Assembly (NCBI RefSeq): GCF_021764745.1
Contig: NZ_JAETXX010000007.1
Location: forward strand, 163,275 to 227,274
Reading direction: 5' to 3'
Source: Joostella atrarenae
GTDB taxonomy: Bacteria > Bacteroidota > Bacteroidia > Flavobacteriales > Flavobacteriaceae
DNA: 64,000 nt
The notes beneath the pieces were generated by a model that saw nothing but the letters and a program-made list of their open reading frames with translations, ran no database searches and had not been told where the DNA came from. A program made the position numbers and the translations under genes. Positions 34,572-44,484 of this stretch are shown in pieces. The number at the start of each line of letters is the position of its first letter. The stretch's first letter is position 1.

Positions 34572-36041
34572 CTACCAATTAGGGTTGTTTGGCGCTAGGT
34601 TTGAATTAATATCTATTTCTCCTTGTGGTATTGCCCACAACTCATGCTTACCACTAACAAACTTATAACCTTTACTTTGCATGGTCTCAGATATTATTCC
34701 CCATCTAACAAGATCATAATAACGTTTTTGCTCGAAACATAACTCAACTCTTCTTTCATGATAAATAGCTTCTCTAATTAATTTTTGCGTTAAAGCCTCA
34801 GATAAAGGAAGTAATCCAGCCCTATCTCTAATAGCGTTAATATCTTTTAGAGCATTTGTTGATTGATTTAATTCATTATACACCTCAGCTCTTAACAACA
34901 ATACTTCTCCTAACCTAAGTACCACATAATTATTATTAACATAGTAAGGTGTTCCTGCTGTATAATCATCAAACGCTACCAAGCCTTTTCTACAATTGTA
35001 ACCTGTAGATGACCATGACTTATCGTAAACATCACCACTAAACAAGTCTCCATCACTCAATATAGTAGATTTTAATCGTACATCTCCATCCTCAAACTCA
35101 TCCACTAAATCTTGAGTAGGTAATAGAAATCCTATACCCCCCCAATTAACATCTGAGGTTCTAGGGGATATCCATCCATTTCTGTTATAACCTTCTCCAT
35201 CACTAGCTCCTCCTGTCTCAAAATTAACTTGAAATATGATTTCAGGGTTCAATTCATTTCCAATTGAAAAAATATCTTCATACTCATTTGAAAGCTGATA
35301 ATCGTAGTCACCTATAACACTATTCAATAATGGCAATGCTTCACTCCATTTTTTTTGAAAAATATAAACTTTGGCTAACAATGATTTTGCAGCACCCACA
35401 GTTGCTCTACCAAGATCTGTATCCGATAATTCTGATGGCTTAGATAAATTGTTTATACTAAAACTTAAATCTTCTTCAATAAAGCTCCAAACATCCTCTC
35501 TCGAACTCCTTTCGACATCATAATCATCTGGAGAATTTGGTCTTGTTATAATTGGAAGATTCCCAAATCTTATCGTTAAATCAAAATAACTTAATCCTCT
35601 AATGAACTTTGCTTCTGCAATTAACCTGTTTTTAACCTTTAGACTTATATCCTCTTCAGACATATTATCTATACGTTCAATTGCAAGGTTACAGCGAAAT
35701 ATAATATTATAATAAGTCTTCCACTTATCGACAAAAATATGATTATCGGCCGATGCAATAAACTTTTGCATTTGATCCATACCTGGCTGATCAGAAGCTC
35801 CTCCTCCCCCTTTAAGAGCATCATCAGTCTGTACATCTTCGACAATAGACATCGGTCCGTATATGTTATAGTTTTGTAATCCATCATAGCATGCATTGAC
35901 AGCCTGGATTGCCTCTTCTTGATTTGTATAAAATGTTTCAACGCTTAAAGTCCCTAAAGGATCTTTTTCTAATATATCCTTATTGCATGCGCTGATTAAA
36001 AAAAACATAGAAAGGATTGATATTTTTTTTACTAAATTCAT
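34572..36041 (-). CDS. SusD/RagB-type glycan-binding outer membrane lipoprotein
   Basis: This 489-aa surface lipoprotein (lipobox LISAC, Cys19) captures glycan and forms a lid on its SusC partner. SusD-family features are the NKDILEKDPLGTLSVETFYTNQEEAIQAVNACYDGL opening, LIAEAKFIRGLSYFDLTIRFGNLPII, the TPR-type helices, and the C-terminal LLRAEVYNELNQ, IRDRAGLLPL, IYHERRVELCFEQKRYYDLVRWG block. It follows its SusC by 11 bases. It belongs to the main RagB/SusD branch, unlike the other SusD homologue at 39372. Confidence 0.94.
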   Translation of the reverse strand: MNLVKKISILSMFFLISACNKDILEKDPLGTLSVETFYTNQEEAIQAVNACYDGLQNYNIYGPMSIVEDVQTDDALKGGGGASDQPGMDQMQKFIASADNHIFVDKWKTYYNIIFRCNLAIERIDNMSEEDISLKVKNRLIAEAKFIRGLSYFDLTIRFGNLPIITRPNSPDDYDVERSSREDVWSFIEEDLSFSINNLSKPSELSDTDLGRATVGAAKSLLAKVYIFQKKWSEALPLLNSVIGDYDYQLSNEYEDIFSIGNELNPEIIFQVNFETGGASDGEGYNRNGWISPRTSDVNWGGIGFLLPTQDLVDEFEDGDVRLKSTILSDGDLFSGDVYDKSWSSTGYNCRKGLVAFDDYTAGTPYYVNNNYVVLRLGEVLLLRAEVYNELNQSTNALKDINAIRDRAGLLPLSEALTQKLIREAIYHERRVELCFEQKRYYDLVRWGIISETMQSKGYKFVSGKHELWAIPQGEIDINSNLAPNNPNW

Positions 36042-36052
36042 AGTTATTTTTT

Positions 36053-39000
36053 TTAAAGACTTATGTTTAAACCGAAAATAAATGATTTTGCTACGGGATA
36101 TTTTGCACGATCAACCCCTATATCTGTTCTAGATGATTTGGTCTGATACATTTCAGGGTCAAAACCCCTATAAGAAGTAATTGTAAATGGATTATCAAGA
36201 CTTACATACAACCTAAGTCTCTCTACGTTTATATTATTTAAAACTTCTTCAGGCAAACTATATCCTAACTGCAGGTTTTTAACTCTTAAAAAAGACCCAT
36301 CTTCAATCATTCTTGTAGAACTTCTAGTATTCTGATTAACATCTTCTCTTGTTACCCTAGGTACAGAGTTTGAAGTTCCTTCTCCCGTCCACCTATCAAG
36401 TATATTTGTCCATTTATTATATGGTTCTGCTCCAGATTCAATCTGTCTTATCATCCCATTGTATATATCATTTCCATAAGATCCATAAATCCTGACTCCC
36501 AAATCAAAATCCTTATAATTTGCTTGACCATATACCGAAAATGTAAAATCAGGATTTGGGTCACCAATATAGGTTCTGTCATTATCATCTATAACCCCGT
36601 TATTATCCAAATCTTTAAATTTTATATCTCCAGGTTCTGCATTAGGCTGAGCTCCATAGTCAGTAACTTCATTCTCATTTTGAAATATACCATCAGTAAC
36701 ATATCCGAAAAACTGACTTACTGGCTTACCTACTTCTGTACGAGTCCACCTTTCACCTAAATAAGTTTGGTCACTCCAGATATAATCAACAGTACCCAAA
36801 TCAAGAACTTCATTTTTAATAGTCGTAAAATTAGCTCCAAAACCATAAGTAAATTCATTCTCTTGTTTAGACTCATAATCTAATGATATTTCAAACCCTT
36901 GATTTCGCATTTTACCAACATTTGTATATGCTGTTGTTGAATATCCAGAAGTTGCTGGTGCTGGCAAAGTCAATAACATATCCTCAGTATCTTTAATAAA
37001 ATAATCTGCATTAATAGATAATTGACTATTGAAAAACTTCATATCAATCCCTATATCATTTTGAATTGTAGTTTCCCAAGTTACATCTGGGTTAGATGGA
37101 GAGTTAGGTGTATAGCCAGATGCTGTTCCTTGATTAATTCCTAAAGGGTAATACACCAAGTCTAAATTATTCGCCCAAGGATAATTACTATAGATATCTT
37201 GATTACCAAGCTTCCCAGAACTTAATCTAAGTTTTAAGTAATTTATAAAGGAACTATTTTTCATAAAAGCCTCCTCTGAAGCAACCCAACCAACAGATAC
37301 CGAAGGAAAAGTCCCAAATTGATTTGACTTACCAAATCGTGAAGAGCCGTCACGACGAATGTTAGCTTGAATCAAATATTTGTTTTTATAACTATAGTTC
37401 ACCCTACCTAAATATGACAATAGCGCATATTCCGAAGCAATTCCACTATTATTTCTAGTACCTGAGCCTGCATCTAAATACCAAAGGTAAGACTCATTAT
37501 TCGGAAAATCCTTTCTACTTCCATTAAGAGTTTCATATGTATTATTTTCCTTAGTGATTCCTAATAAAAAATCAAACTTATGAGCATTCAAAATTTCTAA
37601 ATTGTAATTAACTGTATTTTCCCATACCCACTTCCTTGTTAATGCAGAGGTTTCAAACAACTCACTTTGTATTGACTGTGTGCTACCCTCGGTATAAGTT
37701 GGATTAAAGTTTTTCCCCCTATCGTATAAAAAGTCATATCCAAAAAATGTTTTAAAAACTAAGTCTTTTACAGGCTCTATCTCTATATAGCTGTTACCCA
37801 TGAATCTATAACCCTTGTTTGAATCGTTACTTAACAATGCTAATCTAACTGGATTATCAGAATCTCCAACATACTCAGCAGGACCTACATTACCTCCCCA
37901 ATTACCATCTTCAGTTTTAACTGGAACTGTCGGCAATTGCCTCAAAGCTCCAAAAAGCACACTAGTCCAAGAGTTGTCATCAGGGATTATTTGACGATCA
38001 CTTTCTGAAAATGATAGATTTGCTCCAGCCCTAATGGCGTCTGAGAACCTTACTGTCCCGTTTGCTCTTGCTGATATCCTTTCGAAATTACTACCTATTA
38101 CAATCCCTTCCTGATTATAATACCCTAAGGACATTAAAAAATTAGACTTATCAGAACCTCCTGAGAACGTTAATTGGTGATTCTCTATAGGCGAAGTTCT
38201 AAAAACTTCATTTTGCCAATCTGTATCAACAGGATATTCGCCCCCATTACCATATTGGCTAGGATCTTGCCAAAATTCATTATCATCCAATCCTGAATTC
38301 CGATAAGCTTCTTTGGTAATGGCGACATATTCCTGAGCATTTAAAACATCAATTTGATTTGCGGTTTCCTGAAACCCAAAATAACTTTCTAAACTAATAG
38401 ACGTACGGCCAGCTTTCCCTTTCTTTGTAGAAACAATTATAACTCCATTTGCAGCTCTGGAACCATAAATTGCTGCTGCTGCTGCATCTTTCAATATTGA
38501 GATTGATTCAATATCGGAGGGATTGATTGCACTAATTCCTGTTTTTGTAGGAAAACCATCTATTACATATAACGGATCATTATTTCCAAAAGTACCAGTA
38601 CCTCTGATCCTAACAGATATACCTCCACCAGGTTCTCCAGAATTAGCAGTCACCTGGACACCCGACACTTTACCCTGCAACGCTTGAGAGACACTAGGAA
38701 CAGCATTCTCTTTCAATTGTTTTTCATTGACAAATCCCACACTTCCTGTCAAATCCCTTACTTTTTGTTTACCATAACCTACTACCATTACGGCTTCTAA
38801 TGCATTAGCCTCTACCTCAAGTTGAACTACTACATCATCATTTCCGTCTACTATCAACTCTTTTTCCTTATAACCTATATAAGAAAAAATTAAAGTTGAA
38901 TGACTTGAAGGTACTAATATCTCAAAGTTACCATCGAAATCCGTTGACACTCCATTATTAGAACCCTTTAACATTACTGTAGCGCCTGGCAAAGGCATGT

Positions 39001-39145
39001 GATTTTCGTCAAAAACTATTCCTTTAACTACCTTTTGAGTTTCCCTACTTTGGAATAATTCATTACTTCTTCCAAAGCTAACAGCATTAATCATTAGCAT
39101 AAGCAAGAGTATTAACCCATTCTTTCTGGGGGTGTGTTTTTTCAT
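36053..39145 (-). CDS. SusC/RagA-type TonB-dependent outer membrane transporter
   Basis: This 1030-aa transporter imports oligosaccharide in a TonB-dependent way. After the signal peptide (to about SFG) come a carboxypeptidase-regulatory-like domain (VKGIVFDENHMPLPGATVMLKGSNNGVSTDFDGNFEI) and the TonB box region LEAVMVVGYGKQKVRDLTGSV. The plug follows (SVRIRGTGTFGNNDPLYVIDGFPT) with the DAAAAAIYGSRAANGVIIVSTKKG motif, then a 22-strand barrel ending in Leu. It pairs with the SusD gene downstream and has its own -7 box. Confidence 0.95.
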   Translation of the reverse strand: MKKHTPRKNGLILLLMLMINAVSFGRSNELFQSRETQKVVKGIVFDENHMPLPGATVMLKGSNNGVSTDFDGNFEILVPSSHSTLIFSYIGYKEKELIVDGNDDVVVQLEVEANALEAVMVVGYGKQKVRDLTGSVGFVNEKQLKENAVPSVSQALQGKVSGVQVTANSGEPGGGISVRIRGTGTFGNNDPLYVIDGFPTKTGISAINPSDIESISILKDAAAAAIYGSRAANGVIIVSTKKGKAGRTSISLESYFGFQETANQIDVLNAQEYVAITKEAYRNSGLDDNEFWQDPSQYGNGGEYPVDTDWQNEVFRTSPIENHQLTFSGGSDKSNFLMSLGYYNQEGIVIGSNFERISARANGTVRFSDAIRAGANLSFSESDRQIIPDDNSWTSVLFGALRQLPTVPVKTEDGNWGGNVGPAEYVGDSDNPVRLALLSNDSNKGYRFMGNSYIEIEPVKDLVFKTFFGYDFLYDRGKNFNPTYTEGSTQSIQSELFETSALTRKWVWENTVNYNLEILNAHKFDFLLGITKENNTYETLNGSRKDFPNNESYLWYLDAGSGTRNNSGIASEYALLSYLGRVNYSYKNKYLIQANIRRDGSSRFGKSNQFGTFPSVSVGWVASEEAFMKNSSFINYLKLRLSSGKLGNQDIYSNYPWANNLDLVYYPLGINQGTASGYTPNSPSNPDVTWETTIQNDIGIDMKFFNSQLSINADYFIKDTEDMLLTLPAPATSGYSTTAYTNVGKMRNQGFEISLDYESKQENEFTYGFGANFTTIKNEVLDLGTVDYIWSDQTYLGERWTRTEVGKPVSQFFGYVTDGIFQNENEVTDYGAQPNAEPGDIKFKDLDNNGVIDDNDRTYIGDPNPDFTFSVYGQANYKDFDLGVRIYGSYGNDIYNGMIRQIESGAEPYNKWTNILDRWTGEGTSNSVPRVTREDVNQNTRSSTRMIEDGSFLRVKNLQLGYSLPEEVLNNINVERLRLYVSLDNPFTITSYRGFDPEMYQTKSSRTDIGVDRAKYPVAKSFIFGLNISL

Positions 39146-39183
39146 AACATCTCTAATTTAGTTGATTTAAAATATTTAAGAAT

Positions 39184-39191
39184 CAAAACTA
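39184..39191 (-). promoter_or_regulatory. -7 promoter box before the second SusC gene
   Basis: On the minus strand this reads TAGTTTTG, an exact TAnnTTTG match, 38 bases before the SusC ATG at 39145. It would allow the second SusCD pair and two glycosidases to be transcribed apart from the first pair. Confidence 0.5.
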
Positions 39192-39371
39192 GTTTATAAG
39201 ACATATTTAAAATGATAATACTGTATCATAATTTAATAACATAATCTCTTTTACAATTAAAGCACCACTAGTAATTAAATATTTAGCTTCTTAATGGCTT
39301 AAACTCACACATGAATATTTTTATAGCAATAATAAAATCAATAAGCCATTTTAATATTTTGATATCATTGG

Positions 39372-40943
39372 TTAATAAGAAAAGACTTTAGGTCCCTGTT
39401 GAATAAAAGGTGTCATTTCAGGAGTCTTAGAGTTTGAAGAAAACCATAAGTTATCACCAAAAACTTTGTTTACAATATTCACTCCTTCTACAGCTTCTTC
39501 AAAATTCTCGTTGTTAAAGTTCTGCATATTCCCTGACGGATATCCAACACGAACCGGAAAACCATTCTCCTTATTAACCCCTATAGCAAAATAATCTAAT
39601 AGAGGAAGTCCCGTTCTACGGATCATAGAAAACGAATTAATGCTTTGTCCAAACTGAGCAATATATCTCTGCGTAATTATAAGTTCCATCGCATTATTAT
39701 TATTAAATACCACATCAATATTATCAACATAATCTTTAATTAAATCATCAGGAATAGACAGCTGCCACATATTACTCATAATGCCTTTATAATAAGCATC
39801 CTCAGGACTAATCCCTACATCTATCCCCTTAAATGAAGCTTCTGCCTTTATAAAATTTAATTCAGAAAAAGTCATTATATTTCGTTTCTGGACCTCCATA
39901 TACCTATATGATATTTGACTAACAGAATCTCTAGACATTCGAGTAAATCCAAAAGGATTCTCATCATCAAACGCTGGAGGCAAGCCTATATAACTTTCTT
40001 GATCATACCCTTCTGCTGGATCAGCCAAATATTTCAATCTTGGGTCTTCCTTTTCTCCTAGTAGATTAACAAATCCTGATATTAAAAATGGACCATAACT
40101 ATTATCTTGTTTATATCGTGCAAAAGGGTCTGGAAAACTCCCTTCAGCATCTTCCCAGCTAATTCCGAAATTATCATCATTACTTGTCATCACTGGAAAC
40201 TTTGTAGGGTTTAAAAATAGCTCTGATAGCTCAGAGCTAGCAAACGCAGGTTCAACATCAGATATGCGCAATAAAATCCTAGCTCTTAAAGAATTTGAAA
40301 ATTTCTTCCATTTCAATAAATCTCCAGAGGCATATGCATCAGACTCTGAATTAATGGCGACACCAGCTTCATTAGAAATAATTATCGCTTCGTTTGCTTT
40401 CTTCAAAAGCTCCAAAGCGTCTAATAAGATTTCTTTTTGAGAATCAAACTTAGGTTTATTGTACTGTAATTCTTCTGAATCTTCTCCATACTGCGCATCA
40501 AAATAGGGAATTGGCCCCCATAATTCAGTCATACTACTGTATACCCATGCTTTCATTATTAGAGCTACTGCATTATAGTTTGCATTAGGAACTTTTTCCG
40601 AATTATCTATAACTCTTTCAATCAGTGGTATTACAGAAGTTGTTAAGTTGTGATACACCCAAAAATCATTAAAATCCTCTCTTGGATTTGATTTAACAAA
40701 ATCTGTTGGGGTTAAATTTGTATTATAATACTGAACCCATTTCCCTAAGCCACTATTATAACCACGAACATTATCTAACAAAACTGATGCCGCTCCTATC
40801 TGAGCACCTAATAACAACCCCTCATTACTCCCTTCTTCTTGAGAGTTTGGATTAGTATTAATTTCTTCAAACTCTGATGTACACGCGGTAATCAAAACTA
40901 TGATTAAAAAGAAAACAATATTATTTTTTTTAAATAATTTCAT
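39372..40943 (-). CDS. SusD-like outer membrane lipoprotein, second branch
   Basis: This 523-aa lipoprotein starts at the ATG at 40943 (an upstream ATG at 40967 would place extra residues before the signal). The lipobox is LITAC (Cys21), followed by TSEFEEINTNPNSQEEG. This is the SusD-like branch with the NTNPN opening and a C-terminal LIITQRYIAQFGQSINSFSMIRRTGLPLL, distinct from the RagB branch at 34572. It binds glycan on the cell surface with its SusC partner, which ends two bases before the longer start. Confidence 0.93.
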   Translation of the reverse strand: MKLFKKNNIVFFLIIVLITACTSEFEEINTNPNSQEEGSNEGLLLGAQIGAASVLLDNVRGYNSGLGKWVQYYNTNLTPTDFVKSNPREDFNDFWVYHNLTTSVIPLIERVIDNSEKVPNANYNAVALIMKAWVYSSMTELWGPIPYFDAQYGEDSEELQYNKPKFDSQKEILLDALELLKKANEAIIISNEAGVAINSESDAYASGDLLKWKKFSNSLRARILLRISDVEPAFASSELSELFLNPTKFPVMTSNDDNFGISWEDAEGSFPDPFARYKQDNSYGPFLISGFVNLLGEKEDPRLKYLADPAEGYDQESYIGLPPAFDDENPFGFTRMSRDSVSQISYRYMEVQKRNIMTFSELNFIKAEASFKGIDVGISPEDAYYKGIMSNMWQLSIPDDLIKDYVDNIDVVFNNNNAMELIITQRYIAQFGQSINSFSMIRRTGLPLLDYFAIGVNKENGFPVRVGYPSGNMQNFNNENFEEAVEGVNIVNKVFGDNLWFSSNSKTPEMTPFIQQGPKVFSY

Positions 40944-40968
40944 TATAAGAAAGTTTATGTTAAACAAA

Positions 40969-43900
40969 TTAAAAATCTACCGATAAGGTTATCCCCATAC
41001 TTCTTGTATTGGGTAATGATCCATATTCAAACCCTGTACCATTATTCAAGCTTCCCATGTTGGCCGTTTCCGTATCAATTCCATCAAGATTATTCTTAAT
41101 CAACCATAAATTTCGTCCAACAAGAGATAGACTCATACCAGATATCCCTAAACGATCCACTATATTACTATCAAATCTATAAGAAAAAGAAAGCTCCTTC
41201 AGCTTTATATTTGTTGCCGATCTCATCAACTCTGAAGTGGGATAATTATAATTTGAAAATAAGTCCTGAGAGTTAACTGCAACCGAATTCTCTTGACCAG
41301 TTTCTACATCAACTCCATCAAATATATACCCCCCTCCCTGATCAATACTCTCACGAACAGGGATACCATTATCATTCACTCCTGCACTATCAGGATTCAT
41401 ACCTGACAAAGACATACTTTGATAGGTGGTAGATATAACATGACCTCCTTTACGGACATCAAAGAGAAAACTCATTCCAAAATTCTTATATGAAAATGTA
41501 TTAGTTATTCCACTTGACCAATCTAAGGGAGCTATAGCCCCCAAATCTCTGGTTCCTCTCCAAACATTGTGCATTGGCATACCATCCCTGGTTAAAACTT
41601 CTCCTGTCCCATAAATATTATCTTCAGCAGTATAACCATAAGCTATAAAATCATCCGACATATTAGGAACATTATTTAATGCTTCTTGTGAATCCCTGAA
41701 GTATTCAAAACCTACAATATGACCATACGGCTCACCATTAGTAGCCCTTATTTCTGGCCCCGACCATGCTGCAATATGCTTAAAATCAACTAAATCTGAA
41801 GGAAACCCAGATACTACACCATCATTCATTGACCAATTTAAACTAACATCCCATTTAAATTCAGGAGATTGAATCAAACCGAGGTCTAACTTAACTTCAA
41901 CACCCTTATTTGTTATCGTGCCAGCATTAATAAACGCGTATCTAGCACCTCTCTCCCATGCATTTTCGATCCTAATAAGCTGATTACTTGACTCATTTTC
42001 ATAATATGCAATATCCAGCTTCACGCGACTATTCAAGAAATACAACTCCCCCCCAAGTTCATACGAAACTGACTCTTCAGGCTTTAAAGAAGTTGCTGGT
42101 ATAACATTATCTATACCCAAAACTGGTTGACCATTAAAAGATGATGAGTTCCTATTTATATACCTACTCAATGCGTATGGTTGTGTATCATTACCTACTT
42201 TAGCCCAACTAGCTCTTAACTTAAAGTAGTTATTAAAACTATCTTGAAAGTTAAATATCTCAGATAAAATTATTCCGGAAGAAATAGAGGGATAGAAAAA
42301 TGACCAATCTTCACTTGGTAATGTAGATGACCAATCATTTCTTCCTGTAACTGTTAAGAAAACAAAATTATTATAATCCACCTCAATTGATCCAAATATA
42401 CTATTAACCTCCTTCTCGGAAGTCCTATTTGAAACTAACGGTTGTTTTGCTGAATTCCCTAGGTTATAAACATCTCTAACAAGTAAGCCCCCATCAGTAC
42501 TGGAATACTTATTGTTAGAACTTTGTCTTCTAGAGGCTGCACCAACCATCATATTATAATCAAAATCTTTAAAAATCGAATTATTAAAAGTAACTCTAAT
42601 ATCAGTATTCAATTCTTTATTAACATCTAGCCCTTCTTGATAACTACCCTGATTATAAAGATGCTTTGCTTGAACTCTTTCGTATTCATATATATTTGTA
42701 TCCTTAAATATATTACCCTGTATTGATAATGATTCTAATAAATTATAGGTTAATCCTATATTGTAACTAAATCTATCTCGATTCACAGGGTTTTGATTTT
42801 CATATAAATCCCAATAAGGGTTAGGTCCCCCCTCATAAAAACTTTTTTTGTTACCTAGTTCATCCTTATAATCTTTTAAATCTCTTATATCAATATTTGT
42901 TGGAATAAACAATGCCTGCCATAACGCACCACTTCCCCCATAAAACGTCCTATTATCACTATCCATCGTAGACCCTGTTGCTACAAAAGTCAGGCTTAGA
43001 TCTTCACCCAATTGAAAATTAGAATTGAAGCTTCCTGTAATTCTTTCAAGCCCAGTGTTAGGCGCTATACCTTCTATATTTTGATGACCCAAAGACAATC
43101 TAGCATTTGATTTTTCATCTACATATGATAATGATAAGTTATTCTGAATAGTATGTCCAGACTCAAAAAAATTATCTAAATTATTTGCGCCATATGGAAG
43201 CCAAGGTTTTACTATTGCATCTCCATTTTCTGGATTCCATTGTGCTATGGGCTGTCCCAAAAATTCTGGGCCCCATAGATTTGTTGTAGACTCATTTACC
43301 CCAAATCCATTCCCATCTACGTATTCATACTCACCATCAAACCCTTGTCCATACTTCAGCTGCGGTCTAGGTAAAATTAAAGGATCTTGAATTGTAGTAC
43401 TTGAAGAAAAGTTTGCTCCCCAACCTTTCTGACCCTTATTACCTTTTTTGGTGGTTATCATCACTACACCATTAGCGCCCCTAGAACCATACAGAGCTGA
43501 AGCACTAGCTCCTTTAAGAATACTAATACTCTCTATATCATTAGGATTAATATCAGAAATTGGGTTACCTAAGTCACTTGCGCCACTTGATGATGTGAAG
43601 ATACTTTCTGAGAGTGAACGGTTACTAAGTAAAGGCAATCCATCCAATACATATAGAGGCTGATTATCAGATGACAATGAGGTCACACCTCTAATTATTA
43701 CTCTTGGGGAACCATCTACACCATTTGCAGAACCCGAAACTTGTACTCCTGGTGCCTTAGCAGATAAGTTGAGAAGTACATTAGGTTCTCCTGTAGAATT
43801 AATTTGTTCAGATGATAATTGATCCATAGCATATCCTATTGCCTTTTTTTCTCTTTTTATTCCCAAAGCAGTAACCACAACTTCAGAGAGTGAAGATGAT

Positions 43901-44190
43901 TCTGCCTTTAATAATATTTCAAAAAAAACTTGGCTGCCAACATCAATTGTTTGCTGAGAGAAACCTAAGTAGCTAACCTCTATATTTGAAGTGGCCATTA
44001 CATCAATTGAAAATTTACCATCAAAATCTGTTGTTACGCCATTAGAAGTCCCTACTTCTACCACAGTAGCTCCAGGAATTGGCATTCCAGATTCAAAATC
44101 TGTAACTATTCCTGTGATATTCTTCTCTTGTGCCAAACCTATGTGTAGGCACAATAAAAAGTAAAAAAAAGTAAAAAATAATTTTTTCAT
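40969..44190 (-). CDS. SusC/RagA-type TonB-dependent outer membrane transporter
   Basis: This 1073-aa oligosaccharide transporter has a signal peptide (to about GLAQ) and a carboxypeptidase-regulatory-like domain (ITGIVTDFESGMPIPGATVVEVGTSNGVTTDFDGKFSI). A TonB-box region SEVVVTALGIKREKKAIGYA and a plug with PRVIIRGVTSLSSDNQPLYVLDGLPL and GASASALYGSRGANGVVMITTKKG follow. A large beta-barrel ends in VDF. It is first in the SusCD operon, divergent from the hybrid sensor that probably controls it. Confidence 0.95.
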   Translation of the reverse strand: MKKLFFTFFYFLLCLHIGLAQEKNITGIVTDFESGMPIPGATVVEVGTSNGVTTDFDGKFSIDVMATSNIEVSYLGFSQQTIDVGSQVFFEILLKAESSSLSEVVVTALGIKREKKAIGYAMDQLSSEQINSTGEPNVLLNLSAKAPGVQVSGSANGVDGSPRVIIRGVTSLSSDNQPLYVLDGLPLLSNRSLSESIFTSSSGASDLGNPISDINPNDIESISILKGASASALYGSRGANGVVMITTKKGNKGQKGWGANFSSSTTIQDPLILPRPQLKYGQGFDGEYEYVDGNGFGVNESTTNLWGPEFLGQPIAQWNPENGDAIVKPWLPYGANNLDNFFESGHTIQNNLSLSYVDEKSNARLSLGHQNIEGIAPNTGLERITGSFNSNFQLGEDLSLTFVATGSTMDSDNRTFYGGSGALWQALFIPTNIDIRDLKDYKDELGNKKSFYEGGPNPYWDLYENQNPVNRDRFSYNIGLTYNLLESLSIQGNIFKDTNIYEYERVQAKHLYNQGSYQEGLDVNKELNTDIRVTFNNSIFKDFDYNMMVGAASRRQSSNNKYSSTDGGLLVRDVYNLGNSAKQPLVSNRTSEKEVNSIFGSIEVDYNNFVFLTVTGRNDWSSTLPSEDWSFFYPSISSGIILSEIFNFQDSFNNYFKLRASWAKVGNDTQPYALSRYINRNSSSFNGQPVLGIDNVIPATSLKPEESVSYELGGELYFLNSRVKLDIAYYENESSNQLIRIENAWERGARYAFINAGTITNKGVEVKLDLGLIQSPEFKWDVSLNWSMNDGVVSGFPSDLVDFKHIAAWSGPEIRATNGEPYGHIVGFEYFRDSQEALNNVPNMSDDFIAYGYTAEDNIYGTGEVLTRDGMPMHNVWRGTRDLGAIAPLDWSSGITNTFSYKNFGMSFLFDVRKGGHVISTTYQSMSLSGMNPDSAGVNDNGIPVRESIDQGGGYIFDGVDVETGQENSVAVNSQDLFSNYNYPTSELMRSATNIKLKELSFSYRFDSNIVDRLGISGMSLSLVGRNLWLIKNNLDGIDTETANMGSLNNGTGFEYGSLPNTRSMGITLSVDF

Positions 44191-44272
44191 TGGTAATGCA
44201 TTTTAAGTTTTGTTTAAATAGCAAGTCACAACATCGCCGTTATATATGCAGATATTAGGTTGATAACTTTCA

Positions 44273-44280
44273 CAAACTTA
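44273..44280 (-). promoter_or_regulatory. -7 promoter box for the first SusC gene
   Basis: On the minus strand this reads TAAGTTTG, an exact TAnnTTTG match, 82 bases before the SusC ATG. The 294-base gap to the divergent sensor gene would also hold regulator sites. Confidence 0.5.
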
Positions 44281-44387
44281 AATGAGAACCCAAATAGATT
44301 CGTATAAAATAATCTCAAATAATTATAATATTGTACCTGATGGCTCTATTTTATTACATATTCCATACTTTTTTACAAAAAAAATTA

Positions 44388-44395
44388 TATAATTG
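44388..44395 (+). promoter_or_regulatory. Possible -7 box for the hybrid sensor gene
   Basis: TATAATTG is one base off TAnnTTTG, 89 bases before the ATG at 44485. This is a weak call. Confidence 0.25.
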
Positions 44396-44484
44396 CATCT
44401 CTCGTTTTATTATTTAAAACTGCATTAACTTTATTGGGTTATAATCCAACCTTAGCTAATCCTATTCAACAAAATAGAAGATTC

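Noticed and set aside
39293..39350. AATGGCTTA/TAAGCCATT pair after the first SusD gene as a terminator
   Set aside because: The 9-bp stem has a 40-base loop and no T-tract, so support is weak.
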